The notes: generated by a model not told the origin, from the sequence alone. 9,721 nt of DNA from Reyranella sp. (GCA_016780605.1 JADHLS010000135.1:1-9721), one strand, 5' to 3'; shown: positions 1-5,556, counted from the first letter of the stretch. Program-made: numbers and translations.

Positions 1-1
1 G

Positions 2-343
2 GCCTTCGCCGCCGAGATGCGCCCGCTCGGCATCGCGAACTTCCTCTACAGCGATGGCGAGTTCGTCTTCGGACACGGGCACCGCCGCACCCAGGCGGAC
101 GGCATCGTGGCGCCGCCGGGGCTGTGGGTGCGCCACAGCCGCCACAGCGGCGCCCATGCTGCCGCGATCGCGCCGCCGGCGGCGTCGGGCGTCACCATCC
201 ATCAGGACGAGCAGGCGTCCGAGCACCGGCAGGAAATGGCCCTGCTCGCCAGCGTGCCGGTGACCGGTGGCCACTGGTCGCCGCTGGCAGAGGGCGAGGT
301 CGTCGTGCTGTCCGGCGGGAGACTGGTTGAAGAGACAATGTGA
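2..343 (+). CDS. Class II glutamine amidotransferase-like protein, C-terminal part (5' end outside window)
   Basis: The frame is open from the window edge and ends at TGA 341-343, so about 113 C-terminal residues are present. The stretch around FLYSDGEFVFGHGHRR, followed by a segment ending in SGGRLVEE, resembles the C-terminal half of class II (Ntn-type) glutamine amidotransferases of the YafJ-like group, which release ammonia from glutamine using an N-terminal cysteine. That catalytic residue would lie outside the window and cannot be checked. The family is usually about 250-280 residues, so a bit more than half is missing. An ATG at 17 exists, but the frame continues upstream of it and it is probably internal. 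The gene points toward the regulator operon but is separated from it by almost 500 bases, so co-transcription is not suggested. Family recognition is from memory of motifs, not a search. Confidence 0.72.
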   Translation, partial: AFAAEMRPLGIANFLYSDGEFVFGHGHRRTQADGIVAPPGLWVRHSRHSGAHAAAIAPPAASGVTIHQDEQASEHRQEMALLASVPVTGGHWSPLAEGEVVVLSGGRLVEETM

Positions 344-401
344 GTTGGCGGCGTGAACGCCCCCTGACGCTGCGACTGCGACCGCTTGTCGGTACTTCGT
401 C

Positions 402-417
402 CTAAGTCATCTCTAAG
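402..417 (+). promoter_or_regulatory. Tandem CTAAG-N6-CTAAG, candidate response-regulator operator (site 1)
   Basis: Two identical CTAAGT hexamers begin at 402 and 413, exactly 11 bases apart, or one helical turn. PmrA- and QseB-type OmpR-family regulators bind direct half-sites of similar sequence (CTTAA-like) with this 11-base period. The site lies between the amidotransferase gene and the regulator/kinase operon. By position it could serve the operon, or the doubtful short ORF at 489, as an autoregulatory operator. Binding is inferred; the repeat and spacing are seen directly and recur at 2845 and 3301. Confidence 0.6.
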
Positions 418-488
418 TCGGCTACGGCAGGCTCGAATGGCGTTTGCCTGGTGATGGGCAATGCGGGGCAAGGTGTTTGGGTGGTCCG

Positions 489-701
489 ATGTCGGCTGTC
501 TTTTGGCAACTGCTGGAGCGAGCCTCATCCGCCAGGCGGCTTAGCATGGAAACGCCCTCGCTGGCCGATCGCGCTCAACTCCTGAAGTTCGCTCGTTCTT
601 GCGACGAGAAGGCGGGTGTCCTCGTGCTGCTGGAGCTCAAGTCGATCGCATTGGCCGCGGCGCCCGCTTTCCGCCCACGAAGCGCGCGACGAGCCACATA
701 G
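489..701 (+). CDS. Doubtful short ORF, 70 residues, unknown
   Basis: An ATG at 489 opens a 70-codon frame starting MSAVFWQLLERASSARRLSM and ending in an arginine-rich tail. The frame also extends upstream to a TTG at 444. No family is recognised. The middle is helical in character (LADRAQLLKFARSCDEKAGV). There is no good Shine-Dalgarno sequence at the usual distance, and third-position GC is not strongly biased. It starts about 70 bases after the CTAAG repeat, so it could be the leader gene of the regulator operon, or simply non-coding leader sequence. I list it because nothing better explains the stretch. Confidence 0.22.
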   Translation: MSAVFWQLLERASSARRLSMETPSLADRAQLLKFARSCDEKAGVLVLLELKSIALAAAPAFRPRSARRAT

Positions 702-819
702 GTTTGCCCAGCGATGCGGCGTAAGATGACCGTAATCTGCCGCTGCCCTAATTCCGAAAGTCGTCGTTGCGGTCGTCGGCCGCACCGGCGTAGCTCGAGG
801 ACTCTCAAGGGCTGTATTC

Positions 820-825
820 AGGAAG
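820..825 (+). promoter_or_regulatory. Ribosome binding site of the response regulator
   Basis: AGGAAG lies six bases before the ATG at 832. It fixes that ATG as the start, which also gives the normal N-terminus (MRLLLIEDD) of a receiver domain. Confidence 0.75.
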
Positions 826-831
826 CGGCGG

Positions 832-1497
832 ATGCGCTTGCTGTTGATCGAAGATGACAAGATGCTCGCCGATGCACTGCGTCAGGCGCTGCACGACGCA
901 CGTCATGCCGTCGATTGGGTCGAGGACGGGCTGAGCGCCCTGGACGCTGCACGCTCGCATGCATACGACGCCGTCCTGCTCGATCTGTCGCTGCCCGAGA
1001 TGTCCGGCATCGACGTCCTTCGGGAACTCAGGCGCAGCCAATGCGCCGTCGCCCTGATCATCATCACCGCGCGCGATTCTGTCGAAGATCGGGTCGGTGG
1101 CCTCGATCTCGGCGCCGATGATTACATCGTGAAGCCATTCGACGTCGACGAGCTTCTCGCGCGCCTGCGAGCGGTCGTGCGCCGAAAGTCCGGCGCCGCC
1201 CAGCCGGTTCTCTCGAATGGTGTCGTTTCCCTCGACCCCTCGACCTTCGAAGCGTCGGTCGAAGGGCGCGTGGCCGTGCTCTCGCCGCGAGAGTTCTCGT
1301 TGTTGCACGCCTTGCTGCAGAAGCCGGGGATGATCCTGTCCCGCCATATCCTGGAAGAGAAGATCTACGGCTGGAATGAGGAAGTCGAAAGCAACGCGGT
1401 GGAATTTCTGATCTACGGCGTTCGACGCAAGCTGGGGAGCGAGGCCATCAAGAATGTCCGGGGCCTCGGCTGGACCGTTCCGAGAGCAAAGACATGA
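832..1497 (+). CDS. OmpR-family response regulator, QseB/PmrA/TctD-like
   Basis: This is a cytoplasmic DNA-binding regulator of 221 residues, the normal length for the family. The receiver domain (about 1-115) has the acidic pair D8/D9, the phospho-acceptor D51 in LLDLSLPEMSG, the switch T79 and the conserved K101 in IVKPF. The winged-helix DNA-binding domain (about 125-218) shows LSPREFSLLHALLQKPG, a recognition-helix region with SNAVEFLIYGVRRKL, and the C-terminal wing VRGLGWTV. The wing carries Trp where Tyr is more usual. Its last four bases overlap the kinase start (ATGA), so the two are translationally coupled and very likely a cognate pair. Three tandem CTAAG-N6-CTAAG sites around the operon are plausible targets, based on the 11-base spacing used by PmrA/QseB-type proteins. 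The input signal and regulon cannot be told from sequence. Confidence 0.95.
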   Translation: MRLLLIEDDKMLADALRQALHDARHAVDWVEDGLSALDAARSHAYDAVLLDLSLPEMSGIDVLRELRRSQCAVALIIITARDSVEDRVGGLDLGADDYIVKPFDVDELLARLRAVVRRKSGAAQPVLSNGVVSLDPSTFEASVEGRVAVLSPREFSLLHALLQKPGMILSRHILEEKIYGWNEEVESNAVEFLIYGVRRKLGSEAIKNVRGLGWTVPRAKT

Positions 1498-2870
1498 AAT
1501 CGCTGCAAGTCCGCCTGTCGCTCGCGGTTTCGGCCGTCGCCGCCGTGCTCGACTTGCTCGTCGGGCTGTGGTCCTTCGAGGAATCCTTTGGCCAGGCCAG
1601 GGAGCGCCAGGACCAACGCCTCAAGGGGATCGCCTACCTGTTTTCCCGCTATCCGCCGGCGAGCGTTCGGCAACTCCGCTCGGGCCCGGAAGCGAGGTAC
1701 GATGGTGGGTCCGTCGCCGTCGACCCGATCGAGCCGAGCGGATCGCACTTCTTCAAGCTCGCCGCCGACGTGCCTTCCGGATACCGGACCGTCGACCTCA
1801 ACGGCGAGCCGTGGCGGGTCTACGTCCGCGCCGGCGGCGAGGGTCGTCAGCCAATGGCGGTCGGACAGCGGGCTGTCATCCGCGACAGGGTCGCCCTGAA
1901 TGCCGGGCTGTGGACGGCCGTGCCGGTGCTGCTGCTGGCGCCGCTCCTCTGCGGGATCAACTTCATCCTTGTGCGTCATTTGATGAAGCCGCTCGCGCGT
2001 CTGTCGCGGGACCTCGATCATCGGACCGATTCGGACTTGACGCCGCTTTCCGCGGGCAATCAGCCGAGCGAGGTCGTGCCGATGGTGACGGCGATCAACG
2101 ATCTGATGCGGCGGCTGAGGCGAGCGCTCGATGCGCAACGCCGCTTCGTTGCCAATGCCGCCCACGAGTTGCGTTCGCCCCTCAGCGCGCTGACGATTCA
2201 AATCGAGAACGTCTACCGACTCCCGCTCGACCGCGAGGTGGCGGCCCGACTCGAGCCGCTGCGCCTCGGCATTCTCAGGGCCCGCGCCCTCACCGAGCAG
2301 CTTCTGGCGCTTGCCCAGGTCCAGGTCCCGGCGCCGCCCACGGCCGCAGTCTGCGATGTCGAGAACGCCGTGCGCGCCGCCATCGAGGATCTGCTGCCAG
2401 TCGCCGATGTCCGGGATATCCAGATCGTCGTTGCCGGCCTTCAGCCGACCTCGATCGTGGCCAACCAGGTGGACCTGGTGACGGTCGTCAGGAACCTGCT
2501 GTCGAACGCCATCCAGTATTCGGACGTCGGCGCGGTCGTCGAAGTCGCTGTTTGGGTGAGCGAAGCCGCGCTGTGCATCCAGGTCAAGGATTATGGGCGC
2601 GGGATCCCGGTTGAAGAGCGTGATCGGGTGTTCGATCCCTTTTACCGGATCGCCGGCAGTCGCGGCCAGGGAACTGGCCTCGGTCTTTCCATCGTGAAGA
2701 CCGTCGTCGAACGGCTTGGGGCCAGCATCGACCTCGACTGGAGCACCCGGACTCCCGAGAAGGGATTGAAGGTCGAGATCCGTATCCCCTTGAGGCTCGG
2801 GCTGCTGGAGCAGTGCGCCAGGCCACTTGTGCCACAACTCGCCTCTAAGGCGGCGCTAAGTCGGGCGTAA
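1494..2870 (+). CDS. Sensor histidine kinase, QseC/TctE-like
   Basis: This inner-membrane kinase of 458 residues presumably phosphorylates the upstream regulator. Transmembrane segment 1 is about 7-27. A periplasmic segment of some 110 residues with a helical start (ERQDQRLKGIAYLFSRY) resembles the N-terminal sensor of TctE/QseC kinases. Transmembrane segment 2 is about 139-161, followed by a HAMP-like linker to about 214. The H-box FVANAAHELRSPL carries the phospho-acceptor H224. The ATPase domain shows the N-box RNLLSNAIQYS (N338), G1 box DYGRGI (366-371), F-box DRVFDPFYR and G2 box GTGLGLSIV (393-401). All catalytic motifs are intact. The start ATG overlaps the regulator stop. The C-terminal tail after the last ATPase strand (about 25 residues) is longer than usual, and its final codons encode a CTAAG tandem site. 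The signal is unknown. Confidence 0.95.
   Translation: MKSLQVRLSLAVSAVAAVLDLLVGLWSFEESFGQARERQDQRLKGIAYLFSRYPPASVRQLRSGPEARYDGGSVAVDPIEPSGSHFFKLAADVPSGYRTVDLNGEPWRVYVRAGGEGRQPMAVGQRAVIRDRVALNAGLWTAVPVLLLAPLLCGINFILVRHLMKPLARLSRDLDHRTDSDLTPLSAGNQPSEVVPMVTAINDLMRRLRRALDAQRRFVANAAHELRSPLSALTIQIENVYRLPLDREVAARLEPLRLGILRARALTEQLLALAQVQVPAPPTAAVCDVENAVRAAIEDLLPVADVRDIQIVVAGLQPTSIVANQVDLVTVVRNLLSNAIQYSDVGAVVEVAVWVSEAALCIQVKDYGRGIPVEERDRVFDPFYRIAGSRGQGTGLGLSIVKTVVERLGASIDLDWSTRTPEKGLKVEIRIPLRLGLLEQCARPLVPQLASKAALSRA
2845..2860 (+). promoter_or_regulatory. Tandem CTAAG-N6-CTAAG inside the kinase 3' end (site 2)
   Basis: CTAAG occurs at 2845-2849 and 2856-2860 with the same six-base spacer as site 1; the second half-site continues as CTAAGTCGG exactly as in site 1. 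It overlaps codons for the final residues of the kinase (SKAALSRA). A weak -10-like TAACAA follows at 2868, seven bases after the repeat. It could start a transcript reading into the region with the 31-codon ORF at 2995. The repeat is seen; its promoter function is inferred. Confidence 0.55.
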
Positions 2871-2994
2871 CAAGCTCCGGACGCACAGCGGCCGCGCGCC
2901 GAGCGATCGCGTGCCTAATGAGATGGCGCTCGTACACATGCCGGAAATCACCATGCGATGTGTGATTGAGCAAGGAACTTGGTGAGGCCCTGCG

Positions 2995-3090
2995 ATGAGT
3001 TTCGCCTACACGTTCGTGCTGCATGCACTCGCTCTTTGGGGCCTGCTCGACATCCTTGGCCGTTTGCATCCTGGAAATTGGCCTTTGTAA
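2995..3090 (+). CDS. Possible 31-residue hydrophobic peptide
   Basis: The ATG at 2995 opens a 31-codon frame, MSFAYTFVLHALALWGLLDI followed by LGRLHPGNWPL, ending at TAA 3088-3090. Residues about 4-22 could form one membrane helix. A GGTGAGG stretch lies roughly nine bases upstream and could serve as a ribosome site. Its position 135 bases after site 2 would fit a gene expressed from that promoter and controlled by the adjacent two-component system, as small membrane peptides often are, but this is only context. A frame shifted by one base continues with a second hydrophobic stretch (WKLAFVSAATAIALW), so the peptide could instead be the start of a broken two-helix protein. No family is recognised. 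Confidence 0.32.
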   Translation: MSFAYTFVLHALALWGLLDILGRLHPGNWPL

Positions 3091-3300
3091 GCGCGGCCAC
3101 GGCAATCGCCCTTTGGCGAGCCGACGCGCGCGTCTTGGGCGGGCGATGTTTGGGCTCGATTTCGCAGGCGGATGTGCGCTGCATTCAGAACGCGTCCTCG
3201 GCTGCGTGATTTGCATTGAATTGCACGCGTGCTCATAGAAGGACGACATCAGATGGCGGAGCCGCAGGACAGGTGTCCAATTTCCAGGGGGCGGCTGGTC

Positions 3301-3316
3301 CTAAGTTTGAGCTAAG
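3301..3316 (+). promoter_or_regulatory. Tandem CTAAG-N6-CTAAG in the empty region (site 3)
   Basis: CTAAG occurs at 3301-3305 and 3312-3316, with the same spacing and orientation as the other two sites. A weak -10-like TTCTAG follows about eight bases downstream. No convincing gene starts within the next 150 bases, so a short transcript, a decayed gene or a distant target must be considered. Confidence 0.55.
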
Positions 3317-3374
3317 GCGCACCTTCTAGGGTGATTGCCAGCCGATGGGTCGGCCAAGAGCAGCGCTCAAATGC

Positions 3375-3635
3375 TCAAGCTACCGCAGGCGAGGTTTCAA
3401 TGTGACGTGAACGCTCCTGGAAAGTGGCACTGATCTCGACAGTTTGCAGGTTGACCGGAGCGCCGGGGCTTAAGGCACACCTTCGGCGCTCCAACCGCCC
3501 CTCAGTCTGCAAGCAGGGAATGGACATCCTCCCAAGTTTGTCGGTTCCCTGCGCCACTCCTTCCACGGCCATGTGGAGATACACCGGCAAGCGTTCCCTC
3601 TTGGCCTTTCGGGTCAACCTTGCAAGCGACGGCAC
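3375..3635 (-). CDS. Doubtful 86-residue ORF, unknown
   Basis: A GTG at 3635 opens a minus-strand frame ending at 3375. The protein is basic, starting near LARLTRKAKRERLPVYLHMA, with two cysteines and no recognised motif. The frame is open a little upstream of the GTG. There is no strong ribosome site. Its codon use is only moderately GC-biased and the opposite strand also has an open frame, so it may be chance. It is listed because it is one of few candidates in a long gap. Confidence 0.2.
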   Translation of the reverse strand: MPSLARLTRKAKRERLPVYLHMAVEGVAQGTDKLGRMSIPCLQTEGRLERRRCALSPGAPVNLQTVEISATFQERSRHIETSPAVA

Positions 3636-3773
3636 GACGCTCGAGGAGTCAATCTCTTAGAAGCACTAGCGGGTGCAAACGCCTTTTCCCATCGAAAGCT
3701 TTTCGATGCCCGCTCACTGCAATCAATGATGACCGGCGAGGAGCTGTTCGCAGTGTGTGCAAGGATTGATTGA
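3573..3773 (+). pseudogene. Open frame feeding into the 232-residue gene, possible remnant of an upstream partner
   Basis: This plus-strand frame ends with ...GEELFAVCARID and a TGA at 3771-3773 whose last base is the A of the next gene's ATG. Such a TGATG overlap is typical of translationally coupled genes. The codons from about 3650 onward (NLLEALAGANAFSHRKLFDA and after) show the same less GC-rich use as the following gene, while the part before that looks unrelated. I infer that the 3' end of an upstream partner gene may survive here, cut off by a rearrangement near 3640-3650. No family is recognised and chance remains possible. Confidence 0.3.
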
Positions 3774-4468
3774 TGCCCGATCACTACTTTGACGTGGATG
3801 ACTTTAGGCGCTTCTTGGAGCGTTACCCTACCTACGGCGATCCGGAGAATAGGCCGCTGTACCTTTTGTTTGGTATGGACCGCGAGCATGCAGTCGTTGA
3901 GGTCACTCAAGCAAAGGTCAAATATATCGACCGAATCTACACTGCGAATATCGGGGCGGGCGTTGGCAAGAGCGGCGCCGATACCGAGGGTTTGCAAGGC
4001 GTCTACTGGCTGGCTCGGAAGCTCCACGATGACGAAGGGTTTCGTGAGCTGATGTCGGATGCCCAATTGCTAGACGGGCTGAACTCTAAAAACGTTAACG
4101 AAGCGATCACTCACGTGCATCGATTCGGAAAAATCATAAATAGCAAGCTTCCGAAGTATAGGGAGACACGGTCATTTTGCTCCAAGTACCTTTATTTTCA
4201 TTCCCTCGCCCATCCCATCTACGACAGCAACACATCAACAGCCCTTCCTTTGATGCTGAATAGATCTGACTGGCGCTCCCTTCTCCAAGATCCTGCTCGA
4301 AAAAAGGAACGCGACAAGCTCGCTGGCGACATGAGCTATGCGGAGTTGTGTGTGAAGGAATTTGAGCTGCTGAGGTGGATATTCCCCGACCGGGAAGCAT
4401 TTCAAAGCGAGGTCAAACAGCTCGACCACTATCTGATCGCCCTGTATCGTCGAGAGTGGCCCCTGTAA
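3773..4468 (+). CDS. Unknown 231-232 residue protein with SKYLYFH...PIYDS motif
   Basis: The ATG at 3773 (MPDHYFDVDDF) is preceded by AAGGA at a workable distance; a TTG one codon earlier is also possible. No transmembrane segment or signal peptide is seen, so it is probably cytoplasmic. The N-terminal third has IDRIYTANIGAGVGKSGADT. The centre has RSFCSKYLYFHSLAHPIYDS (around residues 135-155), and the C-terminus has KQLDHYLIALYRREW. From memory, a central SKY-x-FH-x(4)-PIYDS segment plus a C-terminal LD-x-YL motif marks a family of small helical proteins with a fold compared to helix-hairpin-helix DNA glycosylases. Some are found in accessory or defence regions. I cannot confirm that and no catalytic residue is assigned. 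Codon third positions are clearly less GC-rich than in the signalling genes, and IS remnants begin just downstream, so acquisition by transfer is likely. Function is unknown. Confidence 0.85.
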   Translation: MPDHYFDVDDFRRFLERYPTYGDPENRPLYLLFGMDREHAVVEVTQAKVKYIDRIYTANIGAGVGKSGADTEGLQGVYWLARKLHDDEGFRELMSDAQLLDGLNSKNVNEAITHVHRFGKIINSKLPKYRETRSFCSKYLYFHSLAHPIYDSNTSTALPLMLNRSDWRSLLQDPARKKERDKLAGDMSYAELCVKEFELLRWIFPDREAFQSEVKQLDHYLIALYRREWPL

Positions 4469-4487
4469 GTCCTCTTGATCTTGCACA

Positions 4488-4646
4488 CTACTTCCATCTG
4501 ACGCCGTTCTGTTTCCCCTGATTCTCGCCGCTTTCATCCGCGCTGCCGGCTTCCGCGTCGGGCTCAAGCGCCGTGCCGACTTCGGACGACGTCTTCTCCG
4601 CCGGCGCGACCGCTTCATTGTCCTTGGGGATCCGCGCGCTTCGTTC
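4488..4646 (-). pseudogene. Possible C-terminal gene fragment, acidic tail
   Basis: The minus frame from 4646 to a TAG at 4488-4490 is open but contains no usual start codon. It would encode an acidic, alanine-rich tail (AVAPAEKTSSEVGTALEPDA, then AEAGSADESGENQGKQ). This composition suits a disordered C-terminus of a truncated protein. The opposite strand is also open over the same bases, so the coding strand is uncertain. No family is recognised. Confidence 0.25.
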
Positions 4647-4759
4647 TCAGATAAATGGTTCGTGCAGGGGCACGGATTTTTGCACAGAGATTACGATGCG
4701 CCGATCGACTGTTTCGTCATCACTTCCCCGAACCTCGCTTTCTGCCCCGACCGCCGCTC

Positions 4760-4849
4760 TCAGGCGACGGCCGGATCTCTGCGTTCATAGAGCGCGCCCG
4801 GCTTCGTGATGATCACCCACGCCGTGCGAGCGATCTTCGCTGCGAGCGC
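4760..4849 (-). pseudogene. IS110-family transposase, C-terminal fragment
   Basis: Reading the minus strand gives VALAAKIARTAWVIITKPG followed by ALYERRDPAVA and a TGA (complement of 4760-4762). The pattern LA-x-K-x-AR-x-AW-x-(I/M)-(L/I)-T near the end of the protein is characteristic of IS110-type (DEDD, serine-dependent) transposases, whose last residues follow closely. Only about 28 residues remain. Everything upstream, including both catalytic domains, is absent, replaced at about 4850 by the start of the plus-strand rve transposase fragment. Bases 4650-4759 downstream of the stop are probably the 3' non-coding end of the same element. It is inactive. Confidence 0.6.
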
Positions 4850-5134
4850 AACGGTATCCGGGATCACCCGACTGCGCGGTGCTCACCCTGGCAGAATGGC
4901 CATGCGGAGAGGGTGATCGGCTCGATCCGCCGGGAGTGCCTGGATCACATCGTGATCCTGGGCGAGGACCACTTGCGCCGGATCCTCGAGGGCTACGCCG
5001 CCTACTACAACAATGTCCGGCCCCATCTTGCTTTGGCCAAAGATGCGCCGCTGGCTCGTCCAGTCCAACGGTTCGGCCAGGTCACTGTAAGACCTGTCCT
5101 CGGCGGACTTCATCACCAATACTGTCGGGCATAG
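4844..5134 (+). pseudogene. rve/DDE transposase, C-terminal fragment (copy A)
   Basis: About 96 C-terminal residues survive: NGIRDHPT, SPWQNGHAERVIGSIRRECL, YAAYYNNVRPHLALAKDAPL and a terminal VLGGLHHQYC, then TAG at 5132. This is the end of an integrase-core (rve, IS3/IS481-like) transposase. The third catalytic acid is the Glu in GHAERVIG; the first and second Asp and the whole DNA-binding N-terminus are missing. The frame is open upstream to 4655, but that part is not transposase: it overlies the IS110 fragment on the other strand. Bases after the stop, with GTTTTCGGTAAGGACA near 5167-5182, resemble the flank after copy B and may be part of the IS end. Copy A and copy B (6415-7057) are in opposite orientation. 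Confidence 0.85.
5091..5126. repeat. Inverted repeat arm, left (pairs with 6423-6458)
   Basis: These 36 bases match the reverse complement of 6423-6458 with two mismatches. They encode the last residues of the transposase, including LGGLHHQYC. The arms come from two IS copies in opposite orientation and enclose the three small minus-strand genes, so recombination between them would invert the pocket. Confidence 0.85.
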
Positions 5135-5441
5135 CGGTCCGTAGGCTGGCTATCGGCTCGAATGGCGTTTTCGGTAAGGACAACCGGCGCGATATGGGCG
5201 GGAGGCCCACTCAACGCGCGTTACACTCTTCCCATGGCGTCCAAGCGCGATTTAGAGCTCGCGGCACGCTTCGTCGCAGCACTTCACCATGCCACAGCCG
5301 GCTGTCCTGGCCGGTTCGCGAGCAGTGGTGTGGGACACTGCGGCCAGCCCAAAGGGGAAAGCCACCCGCCTCGCCCTAAGGGCACAGCTCTTGCCTCCAG
5401 AAGGCAATGCGCGATGCCATATAACTTCAGGAAGGAACCGG
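5135..5441. other. Gap between transposase copy A and the small-gene group
   Basis: The first 50 bases are probably the non-coding end of the IS. An ATG at 5234 opens MASKRDLELAARFVAALHHA and continues for 93 codons to a stop before 5516. The first 25 residues look protein-like, but after about residue 30 the frame becomes low-complexity and overlaps the minus-strand 33-codon gene. At best it is the start of a gene disrupted early. A 12-base palindrome, ACAGCCGGCTGT, lies near 5293. No terminator was identified. Confidence 0.35.
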
Positions 5442-5543
5442 CTACTTCTTCCTGGCCTTCGAAACAACAAACCAGACGACCCCAATCGGTATCCCAATCA
5501 TCAACAGTACGATGATCCAGTGCCATATCGCAAACGAGCCCAT
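5442..5543 (-). CDS. 33-residue membrane protein with TatA-like N-terminus
   Basis: The minus-strand ATG at 5543 gives MGSFAIWHWIIVLLMIGIPI then GVVWFVVSKARKK and TAG at 5442-5444. A clear GAGGAG ribosome site lies seven bases upstream, and one strong membrane helix spans about residues 6-27 with a positive C-terminal end, predicting an N-out/C-in small inner-membrane protein. The first 14 residues are strikingly like the start of TatA (MGSFSIWHWLIVL in many proteobacteria), the pore-forming component of twin-arginine transport. The glycine hinge, amphipathic helix and acidic/lysine tail of TatA are absent, so it should not be called TatA. It is the last gene of a three-gene minus-strand group. 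It is probably real because of its ribosome site and coherent hydrophobic sequence; its function is unknown. Confidence 0.68.
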   Translation of the reverse strand: MGSFAIWHWIIVLLMIGIPIGVVWFVVSKARKK

Positions 5544-5550
5544 TTCAATG

Positions 5551-5556
5551 CTCCTC
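5551..5556 (-). promoter_or_regulatory. Ribosome binding site of the 33-residue gene
   Basis: GAGGAG on the minus strand, seven bases before the ATG, is the main support for this very short gene. Confidence 0.7.

Larger units (their letters stand above)
344..831. other. 488-base gap between amidotransferase and regulator genes
   Basis: This stretch holds the tandem motif at 402-417 and one doubtful short ORF at 489-701. Bases 431-446 also share a 16-base run, beginning GGCTCGAATGG, with the 3' flank of the transposase fragment near 5155-5170. It could therefore carry a trace of the same IS end, although the match is short. Nothing else recognisable was found on either strand. Confidence 0.5.
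2871..3772. other. About 900 bases without a confident gene
   Basis: The stretch contains the 31-codon ORF at 2995, a CTAAG tandem site at 3301, a doubtful minus-strand ORF at 3375-3635, and an open plus frame running into the 232-residue gene at 3773. No frame shows a recognised family, and several overlapping frames of 70-130 codons compete without any standing out. Base composition becomes less GC-rich toward 3600-3770, as in the following gene. It is probably a mix of regulatory DNA and decayed genes at the edge of an accessory patch. Confidence 0.5.

Noticed and set aside
344..364. GGCG-TGAA-CGCC hairpin after the amidotransferase stop as a terminator
   Set aside because: The stem is only four base pairs and no U-run follows.
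805..1347. 180-residue minus-strand frame opposite the response regulator
   Set aside because: It is antisense to an intact, recognised receiver and DNA-binding domain.
1454..2614. 386-residue plus-strand frame overlapping the kinase
   Set aside because: It is arginine/proline/alanine-rich out-of-frame translation of the kinase gene, without motifs.
1413..2837. 474-residue open frame on the minus strand opposite the kinase
   Set aside because: It is a mirror of the strongly GC-biased codons of the regulator and kinase, whose motifs are all intact. The antisense protein has no recognisable domain.
3614..4066. 150-residue minus-strand frame opposite the 232-residue gene
   Set aside because: The plus strand has the better ribosome site and a complete, coherent protein; the minus frame runs across the gene start and ends in non-coding DNA.
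4478..4790. Plus-strand open frame of about 100 codons without a start, including a stretch like HRDYDAPIDCFVITSP
   Set aside because: Its second half lies over the IS110 3' end and no usual start codon exists in its first half, so it is more likely non-coding shadow.
4655..5134. One 159-residue plus-strand protein
   Set aside because: Only the part after about 4844 is transposase. The first 60 residues are the shadow of the IS110 fragment and its 3' flank on the other strand.
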